From contig JAPWUU010000009.1 of assembly GCA_028275365.1 (NCBI GenBank), forward strand, positions 1 to 40,042: a stretch of 40,042 nucleotides of DNA, given 5' to 3'. The notes under the pieces were generated by a model. The model worked only from the letters and a program-made list of their open reading frames with translations, was not told where the DNA came from and searched no databases. Below are positions 1 through 10,908 of the stretch, in pieces; the first letter of the stretch is position 1, and each line of letters begins with the position of its first letter. This stretch comes from Candidatus Caldatribacterium sp. Lineage in GTDB: Bacteria; Atribacterota; Atribacteria; Atribacterales; Caldatribacteriaceae. A program made the position numbers and the translations under genes.

Positions 1-1
1 G

Positions 2-361
2 AAGCGCATCACCCTGCTTTCTGGAGGTCAGCAGCAACGTGTGGCCATTGCCCGGGCCCTCCTCAACGACCCCCAGCTCATCCTCGCCGATGAGCCCACC
101 GGGGCCCTTGATACGAAAACCGGGGAGCAGGTGCTGGAGCTTCTGGATGAAATTCGGCAACAATCGAACACCACGATGATTATGGTGACCCACAACCGGG
201 ATGTGGCGCTGAAGGCCGACCGGGTTATTGAGCTCATCGACGGTAGACTCTGCAAGGAAGTTTATCCTCAGAAAGTTGGTCTCAAGGAGGCTATGGAGAT
301 CCTGGAATCCCATGCCTGCAATCTCGAGGATGTGGATGGGAAGTTCCCGAAGGGGATATAG
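2..361 (+). CDS. ABC transporter ATP-binding protein (LolD/MacB-like), 5'-truncated by window start
   Basis: Reading frame open from base 2; signature [15 protein letters not shown], Walker [14 protein letters not shown]-loop MVTHN. Confidence 0.93.
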   Translation, partial: KRITLLSGGQQQRVAIARALLNDPQLILADEPTGALDTKTGEQVLELLDEIRQQSNTTMIMVTHNRDVALKADRVIELIDGRLCKEVYPQKVGLKEAMEILESHACNLEDVDGKFPKGI

Positions 362-653
362 AGAATTTTTGCACCAGAACACATTTGAGGAACACCCGAA
401 GAGGATGGGCATTCCTCCTGGGCAGATGCAGATGTATCGGTGGCACAGGAACCCCCCTTTTCCCCCATAGTGGAGACCGCAACCTACAGCCGGTACCTCC
501 GCAGCAGATGGTGAGGACTGATGGTCATCTCTCCAGCCTTCTATCGGAGGTTGGGTGATGGAACCATGCCGAAAGCCCACAAGGGGCTCAGCGCTGCATC
601 CGGTAAAAGGAAAGATTGACCCCGCCGGTGACCACTGTACGGTTCTCCGCTGG

Positions 654-2531
654 CTATACCTCGACGAGCGCGCCGAGAAATTGACTCTTGTAGAGCTCTG
701 CGTAGAATCCTCCCTTTTCGAGCAACTCTCTGTGTGTGCCCCGCTCTACGATCTTCCCCTCGTTCATGACGAGGATCAAATCGGCGTTCTTAATCGTCGA
801 GAGTCTGTGGGCGATGATGAAGCACGTTCTTCCCTTCATCAGGTCGTCCATCGCTTTCTGGATGGAGATCTCGGTGAGCGTGTCGACGTTGCTTGTGGCT
901 TCGTCCAGTATGAGCACGTCTGGATTGGCCAGGAAGGCCCTTGCAATGGTTATGAGTTGCTTTTCACCGTAAGATATGTTCGTTGCCTCTTCGTTGATCA
1001 CGGTGTCGTATCCATCCGGCAGGGCCATGATGAAGTGGTGCGCCTGCGCCATCTTCGCAGCCCATATGATTTCCTCCTCTGTGGCGTTCTCTTTTCCGTA
1101 GGCTATGTTCTCCCTTATCGTGCCGTTGAACAGCCACGTGTCTTGCAGGACCATGCCGAAGCACCTCCTCAAATTGTGCTTGTGGATGTCCCTGATGTCT
1201 ATCCCATCGAGTTTGATGCTGCCTTTCTGTATTTCGTAGAACCGCATCAGCAGATTGACCAGCGTGGTCTTTCCGGCACCGGTTGGGCCGACAATTGCAA
1301 TCCTCTGGCCGCTGAGGACTTCGATGTTCAGGTTCTCTATGAGGGGTTTCTCGGGGACGTAGCTGAAGGAGACGTTCTCGAACCTGATGTCTCCCTTCGC
1401 CTTTTCAATCCTCAGCGCGTCTGGTTTTTCGGGTTTTTCTTCCTCTTCATCGAGGATGTCGAACACCCTCTCCGCCGCTGCAATCGTCGACTGGATGAGG
1501 TTGACAATGTTGGAGATCTGCACGATGGGCTGTGTGAACTGCTGGGAGTACTGGATGAAGGCCTGAACGTCACCAATGGTGATGACCCTCTTCGTGACGA
1601 GGATGCCTCCCACCACCGAGACGATTACATAGCCCAGATTGCCTATGAACCGCGTCAGCGGCATGATCATGCCGGACAAAAACTGTGCCTTGTGACTCGC
1701 ATCACAGAGCTGCTCGTTTATGCTCTCGAACCTCTCGATCACATCCTTTTCTCTGCAGTACGTCTTCACAACGACGTGCCCGGCGTAAACTTCCTCTACG
1801 TACCCGCTCAGTTCTCCAAGCTTCTTCTGTTGCCTCAAGAAGAACCTCTGGGAGTATCTCGCGATGATGGCTGTCGTCACGATACTCAGCGGCAACGTAA
1901 GCGCCGTAACCCCTGTGAGGAAAGGGTTTATCGTGAGCATCATGATCGTGACGCCTGCCACGGAAACTACCCCGGAGACGAACTGAACGAGGCTTTGCTG
2001 GAGCGTGTTGCTGATGAGGTCGACGTCATTGATCACCCGGCTCAGGATCTCACCGTGGGTTCGAGAGTCGTAGAATCTCAAAGGTAACCTTGCGAGCTTT
2101 TCGGAGATGTCCTTTCTCATCTTCATCACAATCTCCTGGGAAACCCCCGCCATGATGAACTGCTGCAGATAGGTCAAAAGGCCGCTCAGAGAGTACAGTA
2201 CGCTTACCTGGATGAGGATCTTCGCCACGTACGAAAAGTCTATCCTTGCATTGGGGCGTCTGAGCATTCTCGCCATGATGCCACGAAAGACCTCGGTCGT
2301 CGCTCTGCCGAGAATCTTCGGTGCGATGATCGTCAAAACGGTGGCGGTGATTGTGAGGCCCAGAACGATCATCATGGGCAGGAGGTAGGGCCTCAGATAA
2401 GCGATCAGCCTCTTCAGCGTGCCCTTGAAGTCTCTGGCTTTTTCTGCAGGTATACCTATCGGGTGGCCACCCGGCCTTGGCCCTCTCATCGGGAGCACTC
2501 CCGGCTGTACAGTTTTCCTTTCATCTGCCAT
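654..2531 (-). CDS. ABC exporter, fused permease/ATP-binding subunit (canonical Walker B/H-loop, variant signature)
   Basis: TM region plus NBD: GPTGAGKTT, VLILDEATSNVD, IAHRLST; signature is NISYGEKQ. ATG at 2531 (alternative GTG at 2540). Confidence 0.93.
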   Translation of the reverse strand: MADERKTVQPGVLPMRGPRPGGHPIGIPAEKARDFKGTLKRLIAYLRPYLLPMMIVLGLTITATVLTIIAPKILGRATTEVFRGIMARMLRRPNARIDFSYVAKILIQVSVLYSLSGLLTYLQQFIMAGVSQEIVMKMRKDISEKLARLPLRFYDSRTHGEILSRVINDVDLISNTLQQSLVQFVSGVVSVAGVTIMMLTINPFLTGVTALTLPLSIVTTAIIARYSQRFFLRQQKKLGELSGYVEEVYAGHVVVKTYCREKDVIERFESINEQLCDASHKAQFLSGMIMPLTRFIGNLGYVIVSVVGGILVTKRVITIGDVQAFIQYSQQFTQPIVQISNIVNLIQSTIAAAERVFDILDEEEEKPEKPDALRIEKAKGDIRFENVSFSYVPEKPLIENLNIEVLSGQRIAIVGPTGAGKTTLVNLLMRFYEIQKGSIKLDGIDIRDIHKHNLRRCFGMVLQDTWLFNGTIRENIAYGKENATEEEIIWAAKMAQAHHFIMALPDGYDTVINEEATNISYGEKQLITIARAFLANPDVLILDEATSNVDTLTEISIQKAMDDLMKGRTCFIIAHRLSTIKNADLILVMNEGKIVERGTHRELLEKGGFYAELYKSQFLGALVEV

Positions 2532-4278
2532 TGAGCTCACCCCCGACCGTTGCTTCCTCCTCAGAGATCTGTGAGAACACGATGTCTCTGTAGACCGGAC
2601 ACGTTCTCATGAGCTTTTCGTGCGTGCCTATGTCTTCCACCGCACCATCCTTCAGCACGATGATTTGATCCGCGTGCATGACTGTGGCCACCCTCTGCGC
2701 GACGACTATCATGGTCGCATCCTTCAGTACTTTCATGAGCCTCGAACGGATCTTCGCATCTATCCTGAAATCGACTGCCGAGAAGGTGTCGTCGAAGAGG
2801 TAAATTTTGTGCTTTGCCGCAATCGCACGCGCTATGGAGATCCTCTGTTTCTGGCCGCCCGAGAGATTCGTTCCACCCTGTGCGACCGGCGCATTGAGAC
2901 CTCCGGGCATTCTCTGGGCGAACTCGTTCACCTGGGCGATCTCCGCAGCCCTGAAGATGTCTTCGTCCGTCAGTTCATTCCTCCCGAATCGTATGTTCTC
3001 AGCGATCGTACCCGAGAAAATGATTGGCCTTTGGGGCGCGTAGCCTATCAACCTTCTGAGCTTTGCGAGGGGTATCTTCCTGACATCCACTCCGTCGATC
3101 TCGACGGAACCTTCGGTTGCATCGTAGAACCTCATGATGAGATTGAGGATGGTGGTTTTCCCAGAACCCGTGTTTCCGATGATTGCGGTCATCTGTCCGG
3201 GCTTCGCCGTGAAGGAAACGTCCCTGAGTGCCGGCTCCTTTGCTCCGGGATAGTAGAATGTCACGTTTTTGAACTGCACCACGCCTTGACCCGCAGGCTC
3301 TTCGACCTGTTCCGGTTCCCTCACGGATGGTTCAGTTGCCAGCACTTCGAGAACCCTCTGTGCAGCAACAGAGGCGCGGGGCAGAAAGACGAAGATCATG
3401 GAAATCATCGTGAAGGCAAAGAGTACCTGCATGATGTACTGCATAACGGCCATCATCGCACCCACCTGGAGCTGTCCCATGTCTATTTGCTTGGCTCCAA
3501 GCCATATCAGGGCAACTATCGTGAAGTTCATGACGATGGTCATGATGGGAAAGACAACGGCCCCCATCCTGTTCACCCTCAGAGCCGTCTGCGTCAGGTC
3601 CCTGTTCGCCTCGTCGAACCTCTTCTTCTCGTGCTCTTCCCTGTTGAACGCCCTGATCACTCGAATCCCCGTGACCCTTTCTCGCAAGACGAGGTTGAGC
3701 CGGTCTATCTTCTTCTGCATGCTCTTGAAGAGCGGCGTAACCCTTGCAAACACGAGGTAAAGCGCGATTGAGGCTAAGGGGACAAAGACCAAGAGTATCA
3801 TGGTGAGTTTGGCATCCTTCGAGATGGCCATGAATATACTTCCGACGGCAATCACCGGTGCCCTTATGACCATTCTTTGAATCATGACGAGCGCTTGCTG
3901 TATCTGGGTTATGTCGTTGGTGGTTCTGGTGATCAGCGAGGCCGTGCTGAACCTGTCAATCTCTGCCAGCGAGAAGCTCTGGATCTTCTTGAAGAGATCG
4001 CTCCGGATGTCTCTGCCGGCATACATCGCTGCCCAGGAAGACGTGTAGCTCATGACGATGATTGCGGCAACCTGGATGAGGGAGACGAGGAGCATCCTGG
4101 TACCGACCTTCTGGATGTAGTCGATATTACCCTTTGCGATTCCCTCGTCCACTATTTGGGACATGAGGTCCGGCAGGTACAGCGTCACGTACGAATCGAT
4201 GATAACGAGCAAGACCGTTACCATCACCAGCCACAGATAGGGCTTCAGGTATTTCAAAATCCTAAGCATCCGAATCAC
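2521..4278 (-). CDS. ABC exporter, fused permease/ATP-binding subunit (degenerate Walker B/H-loop partner)
   Basis: GNTGSGKTT, NLSGGQKQR, IYLFDDTFSAVD (Glu to Asp), VAQRVATV (His to Gln in the switch loop). Confidence 0.93.
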   Translation of the reverse strand: MIRMLRILKYLKPYLWLVMVTVLLVIIDSYVTLYLPDLMSQIVDEGIAKGNIDYIQKVGTRMLLVSLIQVAAIIVMSYTSSWAAMYAGRDIRSDLFKKIQSFSLAEIDRFSTASLITRTTNDITQIQQALVMIQRMVIRAPVIAVGSIFMAISKDAKLTMILLVFVPLASIALYLVFARVTPLFKSMQKKIDRLNLVLRERVTGIRVIRAFNREEHEKKRFDEANRDLTQTALRVNRMGAVVFPIMTIVMNFTIVALIWLGAKQIDMGQLQVGAMMAVMQYIMQVLFAFTMISMIFVFLPRASVAAQRVLEVLATEPSVREPEQVEEPAGQGVVQFKNVTFYYPGAKEPALRDVSFTAKPGQMTAIIGNTGSGKTTILNLIMRFYDATEGSVEIDGVDVRKIPLAKLRRLIGYAPQRPIIFSGTIAENIRFGRNELTDEDIFRAAEIAQVNEFAQRMPGGLNAPVAQGGTNLSGGQKQRISIARAIAAKHKIYLFDDTFSAVDFRIDAKIRSRLMKVLKDATMIVVAQRVATVMHADQIIVLKDGAVEDIGTHEKLMRTCPVYRDIVFSQISEEEATVGGELNGR

Positions 4279-4705
4279 CTCTTGTGTGGCTTTTGAAGTT
4301 GGTAATGATTCTGTCCAGGAAGTTCCTCAGCTTGAATTTTTCCTCCTCGCTGAATCCCTGTGTCGCTATGCCTTCCATCCTCTCCATCTTTTGGCTCACA
4401 AACTCGTAGTAGGACTTCCCCTTTTCCGTCAAGTACACTCTCTGGAGTCGTCTGTCGCTTTCGTCCTGCTTTCTGTGTACCAGACCCGCTTTCTCCATCC
4501 TCCTCAGCATGATTGCGACCGTCGCAGGCCTCAGGTTCAGTTTCTCTGCAACCTGATTCTGTGTTATGCCTTCGTGTCTTGCGACGATCATGATCACCGG
4601 CGGTTGACCCGGGTGCAAGCCGTGTTTTTCCAACTCTTTGTGGAGGACGTGGAAGTGGAGCCTCTGGATCAGGAAGAGCCTCTTCAAAATGGTGTCCTCA
4701 TTCAT
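4262..4705 (-). CDS. MarR family transcriptional regulator
   Basis: 147 aa; winged-helix pattern TQNQVAEKLNLRPATVAIMLRRMEKAGLVHRKQDESDRRLQRVYLTEKG. Confidence 0.93.
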   Translation of the reverse strand: MNEDTILKRLFLIQRLHFHVLHKELEKHGLHPGQPPVIMIVARHEGITQNQVAEKLNLRPATVAIMLRRMEKAGLVHRKQDESDRRLQRVYLTEKGKSYYEFVSQKMERMEGIATQGFSEEEKFKLRNFLDRIITNFKSHTRGDSDA

Positions 4706-4720
4706 CCTCTCACCCCTTCA

Positions 4721-4747
4721 ATTGACGTCGAAAAGTTAGACGTCAAT
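4721..4747. promoter_or_regulatory. Candidate MarR operator: perfect 9-bp inverted repeat ATTGACGTC-N9-GACGTCAAT
   Basis: Exact inverted repeat read directly, 16 bp upstream of the marR start codon; overlaps TTGACG -35-like hexamers on both strands. Confidence 0.65.
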
Positions 4748-5524
4748 ATTCTATCACTGAAGCCCATCCGTGTTCAGGAGTTTCTTCCACTCCTTCGGCA
4801 ACGAGGTGATGCGCGTTGCTGGGAGTTCGCAAATTCCGGTGTTATGGTATAATCCCCCAGGAAGGAGCCGGAACCATGCAGGGGTTTTTCGAGGAACTTC
4901 GGAAAAGCGTGGAGCGAAAGTGGCAGGAGGTTCTTGAGCATCCGTTCCTTGTGGAGCTTGCCCGCGGCACCCTGCCCCGGGAGAAGTTCTTCTACTATCT
5001 GAGCCAGGATGACCACTACCTCGAGGACATGCTGGCGACTCTTGGAATCCTTGTGGCCAAAGCCAGCACCCGGGACCTTCGCCGTTTTGCCGTACGGCTT
5101 CTCCATGAGACGGTCCAGGGGGAAATCGCCCTCCATGAGCTTCTCGAAAAAGAAGAAGGGTTTATCCCCTTTCCTCCGAGCGATGTGACCCTGCAGTACG
5201 GTGATTTCCTCCTCCGTACGGTGCTCACCGCCGGTCCTTTCGAGGTTCTCGTGGCCCTTGCCCCCTGCTTTGTGAGCTACCGGGATATCGGGCTCCGGTA
5301 CGTTGGAAAGCTCTGTGACTGTACGCCCTTGATTTACCGGGCCTTCGTTGAGAGCTATGCCGGGGAGGCATACGGGAGTCTGGTAGAGGGTCTCCTTGCC
5401 TTCCTTGAGCAGGAAGCCTCCCGAGCGGCGTCCTGGCAGAAGGAGAAGGCCTTTACGGTTTTTTCCAGAGCGACACACTACGAGTGGCTCTTTTGGGAAA
5501 AGAGCTACCGGTTTCCGGAGGAGG

Positions 5525-7787
<2,263 letters not shown>

Positions 7788-7791
7788 CAGG

Positions 7792-9198
7792 ATGGAAACG
7801 GTGGACCTTCTTGTGATCGGCGGTGGACCGGCAGGATACGCCGGTGCCCTTCGTGGTGCCCGAAAAGGATTGACAACCGTTCTTGTGGAGGCTCGGGATC
7901 TTGGGGGGACATGCCTCAACCGGGGATGTATCCCGACAAAGGCACTCTTTAAAGCGCAGGAGGTTGCCCACCTCGTACGACGGGCACAGGAATTTGGGGT
8001 TTTGGGGGAATACCGGGGACTTGACTGGGCGAAGGTCCTCGAGCGGAAAAAACGGGTTGTGCGTCAGCTCACGGGGGGTATCCGGTTGCTTCTTGAGAGA
8101 GCGAAGGTCGAGGTTGTCCAGGGATTTGCCGTTTTTGCCGGTCACCGGACGGTTCAGGTGCACCAGGATGGGAAAGTCATCCGGGAATTCCAGCCCCGTT
8201 TCGTCCTCCTTGCTCCGGGTTCCCGCTCAGCACAACTTCCCGTTCCCGGGAGTGACCTCCCCGGGGTCATCGACAGCGAAAAGGCTCTGGACCTTCCGGA
8301 ACTCCCAAAGAGTATGGTGGTCGTCGGCGGTGGGGTTATCGGGATGGAGATGGCATGCATCTTCCAGGGATTTGGGGTTTTTGTGGAAGTGATTGAGATG
8401 ATGCCCAAGATTCTCCCCCCGGTGGACCGGGAGGTGACGGACCTTCTCACCCGGATTGTGGAGCGGCAGGGGATGAAGGTTCACGTGAACGCAAAGGTTC
8501 AGGAAATCCGGAAAGCTGGTGAGAAACTCGAAGTGGTCTACCTTGAAAACGGCACACCCCGAACCGCCTCCGGAGAGTACGTGCTCGTTGCCGTGGGCCG
8601 GGTTCCGGCCACAGAAGGTCTGGGGCTTGAGGCAATGGGTATTGCAATGAACCAGAAGGCGGTAGTGACCGATGCAACCCTCCGGACCTCCCTTCCCTGG
8701 GTGTACGCTCCGGGAGACGTCAACGGGAAACACCTCCTTGCCCATGTCGCCTACAAGGAGGCAGAAGTCGCGGTGCAGAATATCTGCGGAGAACATGCCA
8801 CCATCGACTACCGGGTGGTGCCAAATTGCATCTTCAGTTTCCCTGAAATTGCCTCTGTTGGTCTCACCGAAGATGAAGCGAAAGCCCAGGGGTACAGGGT
8901 CCGTTGTGGCCGTTTTCCCTTCCGGGCGAACGGAAAAGCCCTGATTGAAGGTGAAGTGGAGGGCTTTGTGAAAATCGTGAGCGACGAGAAGAGCGGGGAA
9001 ATCCTCGGCATCCATATCATCGGCCCTTCGGCCTCAAACCTCATCGGGGAGGGAATTCTTGCCATGGGCCTTGAGGCAACACCTCATGAAATTGCTTCGG
9101 CCATCCATCCCCATCCGACCCTCTCTGAAGCGGTGATGGAAGCCGCAGAGGCTGTTTTCGGTTCTCCGCTCCATTTTGTCGAGGGAGGGATTCGCTGA
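7792..9198 (+). CDS. lpd: Dihydrolipoamide dehydrogenase
   Basis: Redox-active disulfide GGTCLNRGCIPTKAL, GGGVIGMEMA, C-terminal IHPHPTLSEAVMEA. Confidence 0.95.
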   Translation: METVDLLVIGGGPAGYAGALRGARKGLTTVLVEARDLGGTCLNRGCIPTKALFKAQEVAHLVRRAQEFGVLGEYRGLDWAKVLERKKRVVRQLTGGIRLLLERAKVEVVQGFAVFAGHRTVQVHQDGKVIREFQPRFVLLAPGSRSAQLPVPGSDLPGVIDSEKALDLPELPKSMVVVGGGVIGMEMACIFQGFGVFVEVIEMMPKILPPVDREVTDLLTRIVERQGMKVHVNAKVQEIRKAGEKLEVVYLENGTPRTASGEYVLVAVGRVPATEGLGLEAMGIAMNQKAVVTDATLRTSLPWVYAPGDVNGKHLLAHVAYKEAEVAVQNICGEHATIDYRVVPNCIFSFPEIASVGLTEDEAKAQGYRVRCGRFPFRANGKALIEGEVEGFVKIVSDEKSGEILGIHIIGPSASNLIGEGILAMGLEATPHEIASAIHPHPTLSEAVMEAAEAVFGSPLHFVEGGIR

Positions 9199-9572
9199 TG
9201 CACATTCCTGAGGACCTTCTCTACACCCCTGAGCACTTCTGGGTGCGAAAGGAAGACGGGACGGCACTCTGTGGCATCACCGATTACGCCCAGGGGGAAC
9301 TTGGGGACGTGGTGTTCGTGGAGCTCCCAAAAATAGGAGCGAAAGTGAGAAAAGGCGAACGCATCGGGGACGTGGAATCGATCAAAACCGTGTCCAATCT
9401 CTACGCCCCGCTTTCTGGGGAAATCGTGGCGGTGAACGAGGCCCTCAGCGAGCACCCGGAACTTTTGAATCAGGACCCCTACGGGAAGGGATGGATTTGC
9501 CGCATCCGGTGCGAGGACGAAGGCGAGTGGAGCACTCTCCTTGATGCTTCGGCGTACCGAAAGCTCCTTTGA
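9198..9572 (+). CDS. gcvH: Glycine cleavage system H protein
   Basis: Lipoyl-lysine motif DVESIKTVSNLYAPLSGEIV; 124 aa. Confidence 0.96.
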   Translation: MHIPEDLLYTPEHFWVRKEDGTALCGITDYAQGELGDVVFVELPKIGAKVRKGERIGDVESIKTVSNLYAPLSGEIVAVNEALSEHPELLNQDPYGKGWICRIRCEDEGEWSTLLDASAYRKLL

Positions 9573-10400
9573 GTGATGAGGTTTCAGGGGATTCTGCGGG
9601 TTCTTCAGGATCCGCCCCTTTCGGGGCATGAGAACATGGCGAGGGATGCCGCACTGCTTGAGGTGGCGGAGGTTCCGACCCTTCGTTTCTTCCTCTGGGA
9701 GCGGCCAACGCTTTCCCTTGGGCGACATCAGGGGGTTGAGGACCTTGATATTTCCTGTATTGCAGCGATGGGTCTTGCCGTGGTACGGCGACCCACAGGG
9801 GGTCGGGCTATTCTCCACGAGGGCGAGGTCACCTTCAGTTTCTTCCTCCCCAGGGGCGAAAGAGGCTATTCCCACCGTTTTCTATACGAACTTGTCCGAA
9901 GGGTGCTCATCGCCTCGTTTGAGGATGCCAACATACATCCGGATGAAGTGTTTTCCTCCCAGCCTTTTCTGGCCTCTCCGGCGTGCTTTGCCCTCTCCCT
10001 TCCCCACGAGATCACGGTTTCGGGGAAGAAAGTTGCTGGAGTTGCCCAGGCTCGAGGACAGCGAGGCAATCTCTTCGAAGGGTCCATCCCCCTTACCCTT
10101 GACCGCTGGCGTTTTGCCCGGTGTTTCAGAGAAAAGGAAAAGGTGTACGCGGAACTCCTTGAAGGGGCTCTGGGGCTTTGTGAGATCCGGGGGGATCTCT
10201 CCAGGGAGTCACTCGTTGCGCGGATGGTGGGAAGATTCGGAGAACTCTTCGAGGGGGTATCCTGGGGAAGCTGGAATGAGCGGGAGCTTGAAAGGGCGGA
10301 GGAACTCTTCAGGGAGTATGCTTTCTCCCCAATTGCTGGGGAAGAGAAAATTGGCGCTCCCCAGGAAGGGGGACTTGCCAAAAACAGGGGAAGTGGGTAA
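9573..10400 (+). CDS. lplA: Lipoate-protein ligase A family
   Basis: MARDAALLE, RRPTGGRAILHEGEVTFSF, GKKVAGVAQARGQRGNLFEGSIPL. Confidence 0.88.
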   Translation: MMRFQGILRVLQDPPLSGHENMARDAALLEVAEVPTLRFFLWERPTLSLGRHQGVEDLDISCIAAMGLAVVRRPTGGRAILHEGEVTFSFFLPRGERGYSHRFLYELVRRVLIASFEDANIHPDEVFSSQPFLASPACFALSLPHEITVSGKKVAGVAQARGQRGNLFEGSIPLTLDRWRFARCFREKEKVYAELLEGALGLCEIRGDLSRESLVARMVGRFGELFEGVSWGSWNERELERAEELFREYAFSPIAGEEKIGAPQEGGLAKNRGSG

Positions 10401-10417
10401 AATTGATGATGCAGTGC

Positions 10418-10496
10418 GGGGTCGTGGTGTAGCCTGGCCTAACACGTCAGCCTGTCACGTTGAAGATCGCGGGTTCAAATCCCGTCGACCCCGCCA
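10418..10496 (+). tRNA. tRNA-Asp (GTC)
   Basis: Acceptor GGGGTCG/CGACCCC, anticodon loop CTGTCAC, T-arm GGGTTCAAATCCC, encoded CCA. Confidence 0.95.
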
Positions 10497-10502
10497 GAAG
10501 GT

Positions 10503-10578
10503 GCCGAGATAGCTCAGGTGGTAGAGCGAAGGACTGAAAATCCTTGCGTCCCCAGTTCGACTCTGGGTCTCGGCACCA
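10503..10578 (+). tRNA. tRNA-Phe (GAA)
   Basis: Acceptor GCCGAGA/TCTCGGC, anticodon loop CTGAAAA, encoded CCA. Confidence 0.95.
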
Positions 10579-10590
10579 GAGGTTCGACGA

Positions 10591-10665
10591 GCGGAAGTAG
10601 CTCAGGGGTAGAGCATCACCTTGCCAAGGTGGAGGCCGCGGGTTCAAATCCCGTCTTCCGCTCCA
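10591..10665 (+). tRNA. tRNA-Gly (GCC)
   Basis: Acceptor GCGGAAG/CTTCCGC, anticodon loop TTGCCAA, encoded CCA. Confidence 0.95.
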
Positions 10666-10671
10666 GAATAA

Positions 10672-10747
10672 GGCGGCATAGCCAAGCGGCTAAGGCAGAG
10701 GATTGCAAATCCTTCATTCCCCGGTTCGAGTCCGGGTGCCGCCTCCA
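10672..10747 (+). tRNA. tRNA-Cys (GCA)
   Basis: Acceptor GGCGGCA/TGCCGCC, anticodon loop TTGCAAA, encoded CCA. Confidence 0.95.
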
Positions 10748-10761
10748 AAGGCAGATGGTGT

Positions 10762-10836
10762 GGGCGGCTAGTTCAGAGGGAGAACGCTTCCTTGACGCGG
10801 AAGAGGCCACTGGTTCGAGTCCAGTGTCGCCCACCA
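10762..10836 (+). tRNA. tRNA-Val (GAC)
   Basis: Acceptor GGGCGGC/GTCGCCC, anticodon loop TTGACGC, encoded CCA. Confidence 0.94.
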
Positions 10837-10845
10837 GGAATCTCC

Positions 10846-10880
10846 AAAGCGCCACCCTGGGGGGATTGGCGCTTTTTCTT
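10846..10880 (+). terminator. Rho-independent terminator after the tRNA cluster
   Basis: AAAGCGCCA ... TTGGCGCTTTTTCTT stem followed by a T-rich tract. Confidence 0.8.
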
Positions 10881-10908
10881 TTATTGAGGAATTGAGGAGG
10901 CAAGGACC

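Noticed and set aside
362-653. Possible gene remnant or structured RNA in the 290-bp gap between the first ABC gene and the exporter
   Set aside because: No convincing ORF, domain fragment or stable hairpin could be identified by eye.
555-2087. 510-aa plus-strand ORF
   Set aside because: Fully antisense to the ABC exporter gene, composition (His/Asp/Arg-rich) typical of shadow ORFs, no domain.
2620-3771. 383-aa plus-strand ORF
   Set aside because: Antisense shadow of the second exporter gene.
10447-10903. Small ORFs such as DTGLEPVASSASRKRSPSELAAH and SGSSSGVEHHLAKVEAAGSNPVFRS
   Set aside because: Classic spurious translations of tRNA genes; the region is five tRNAs.
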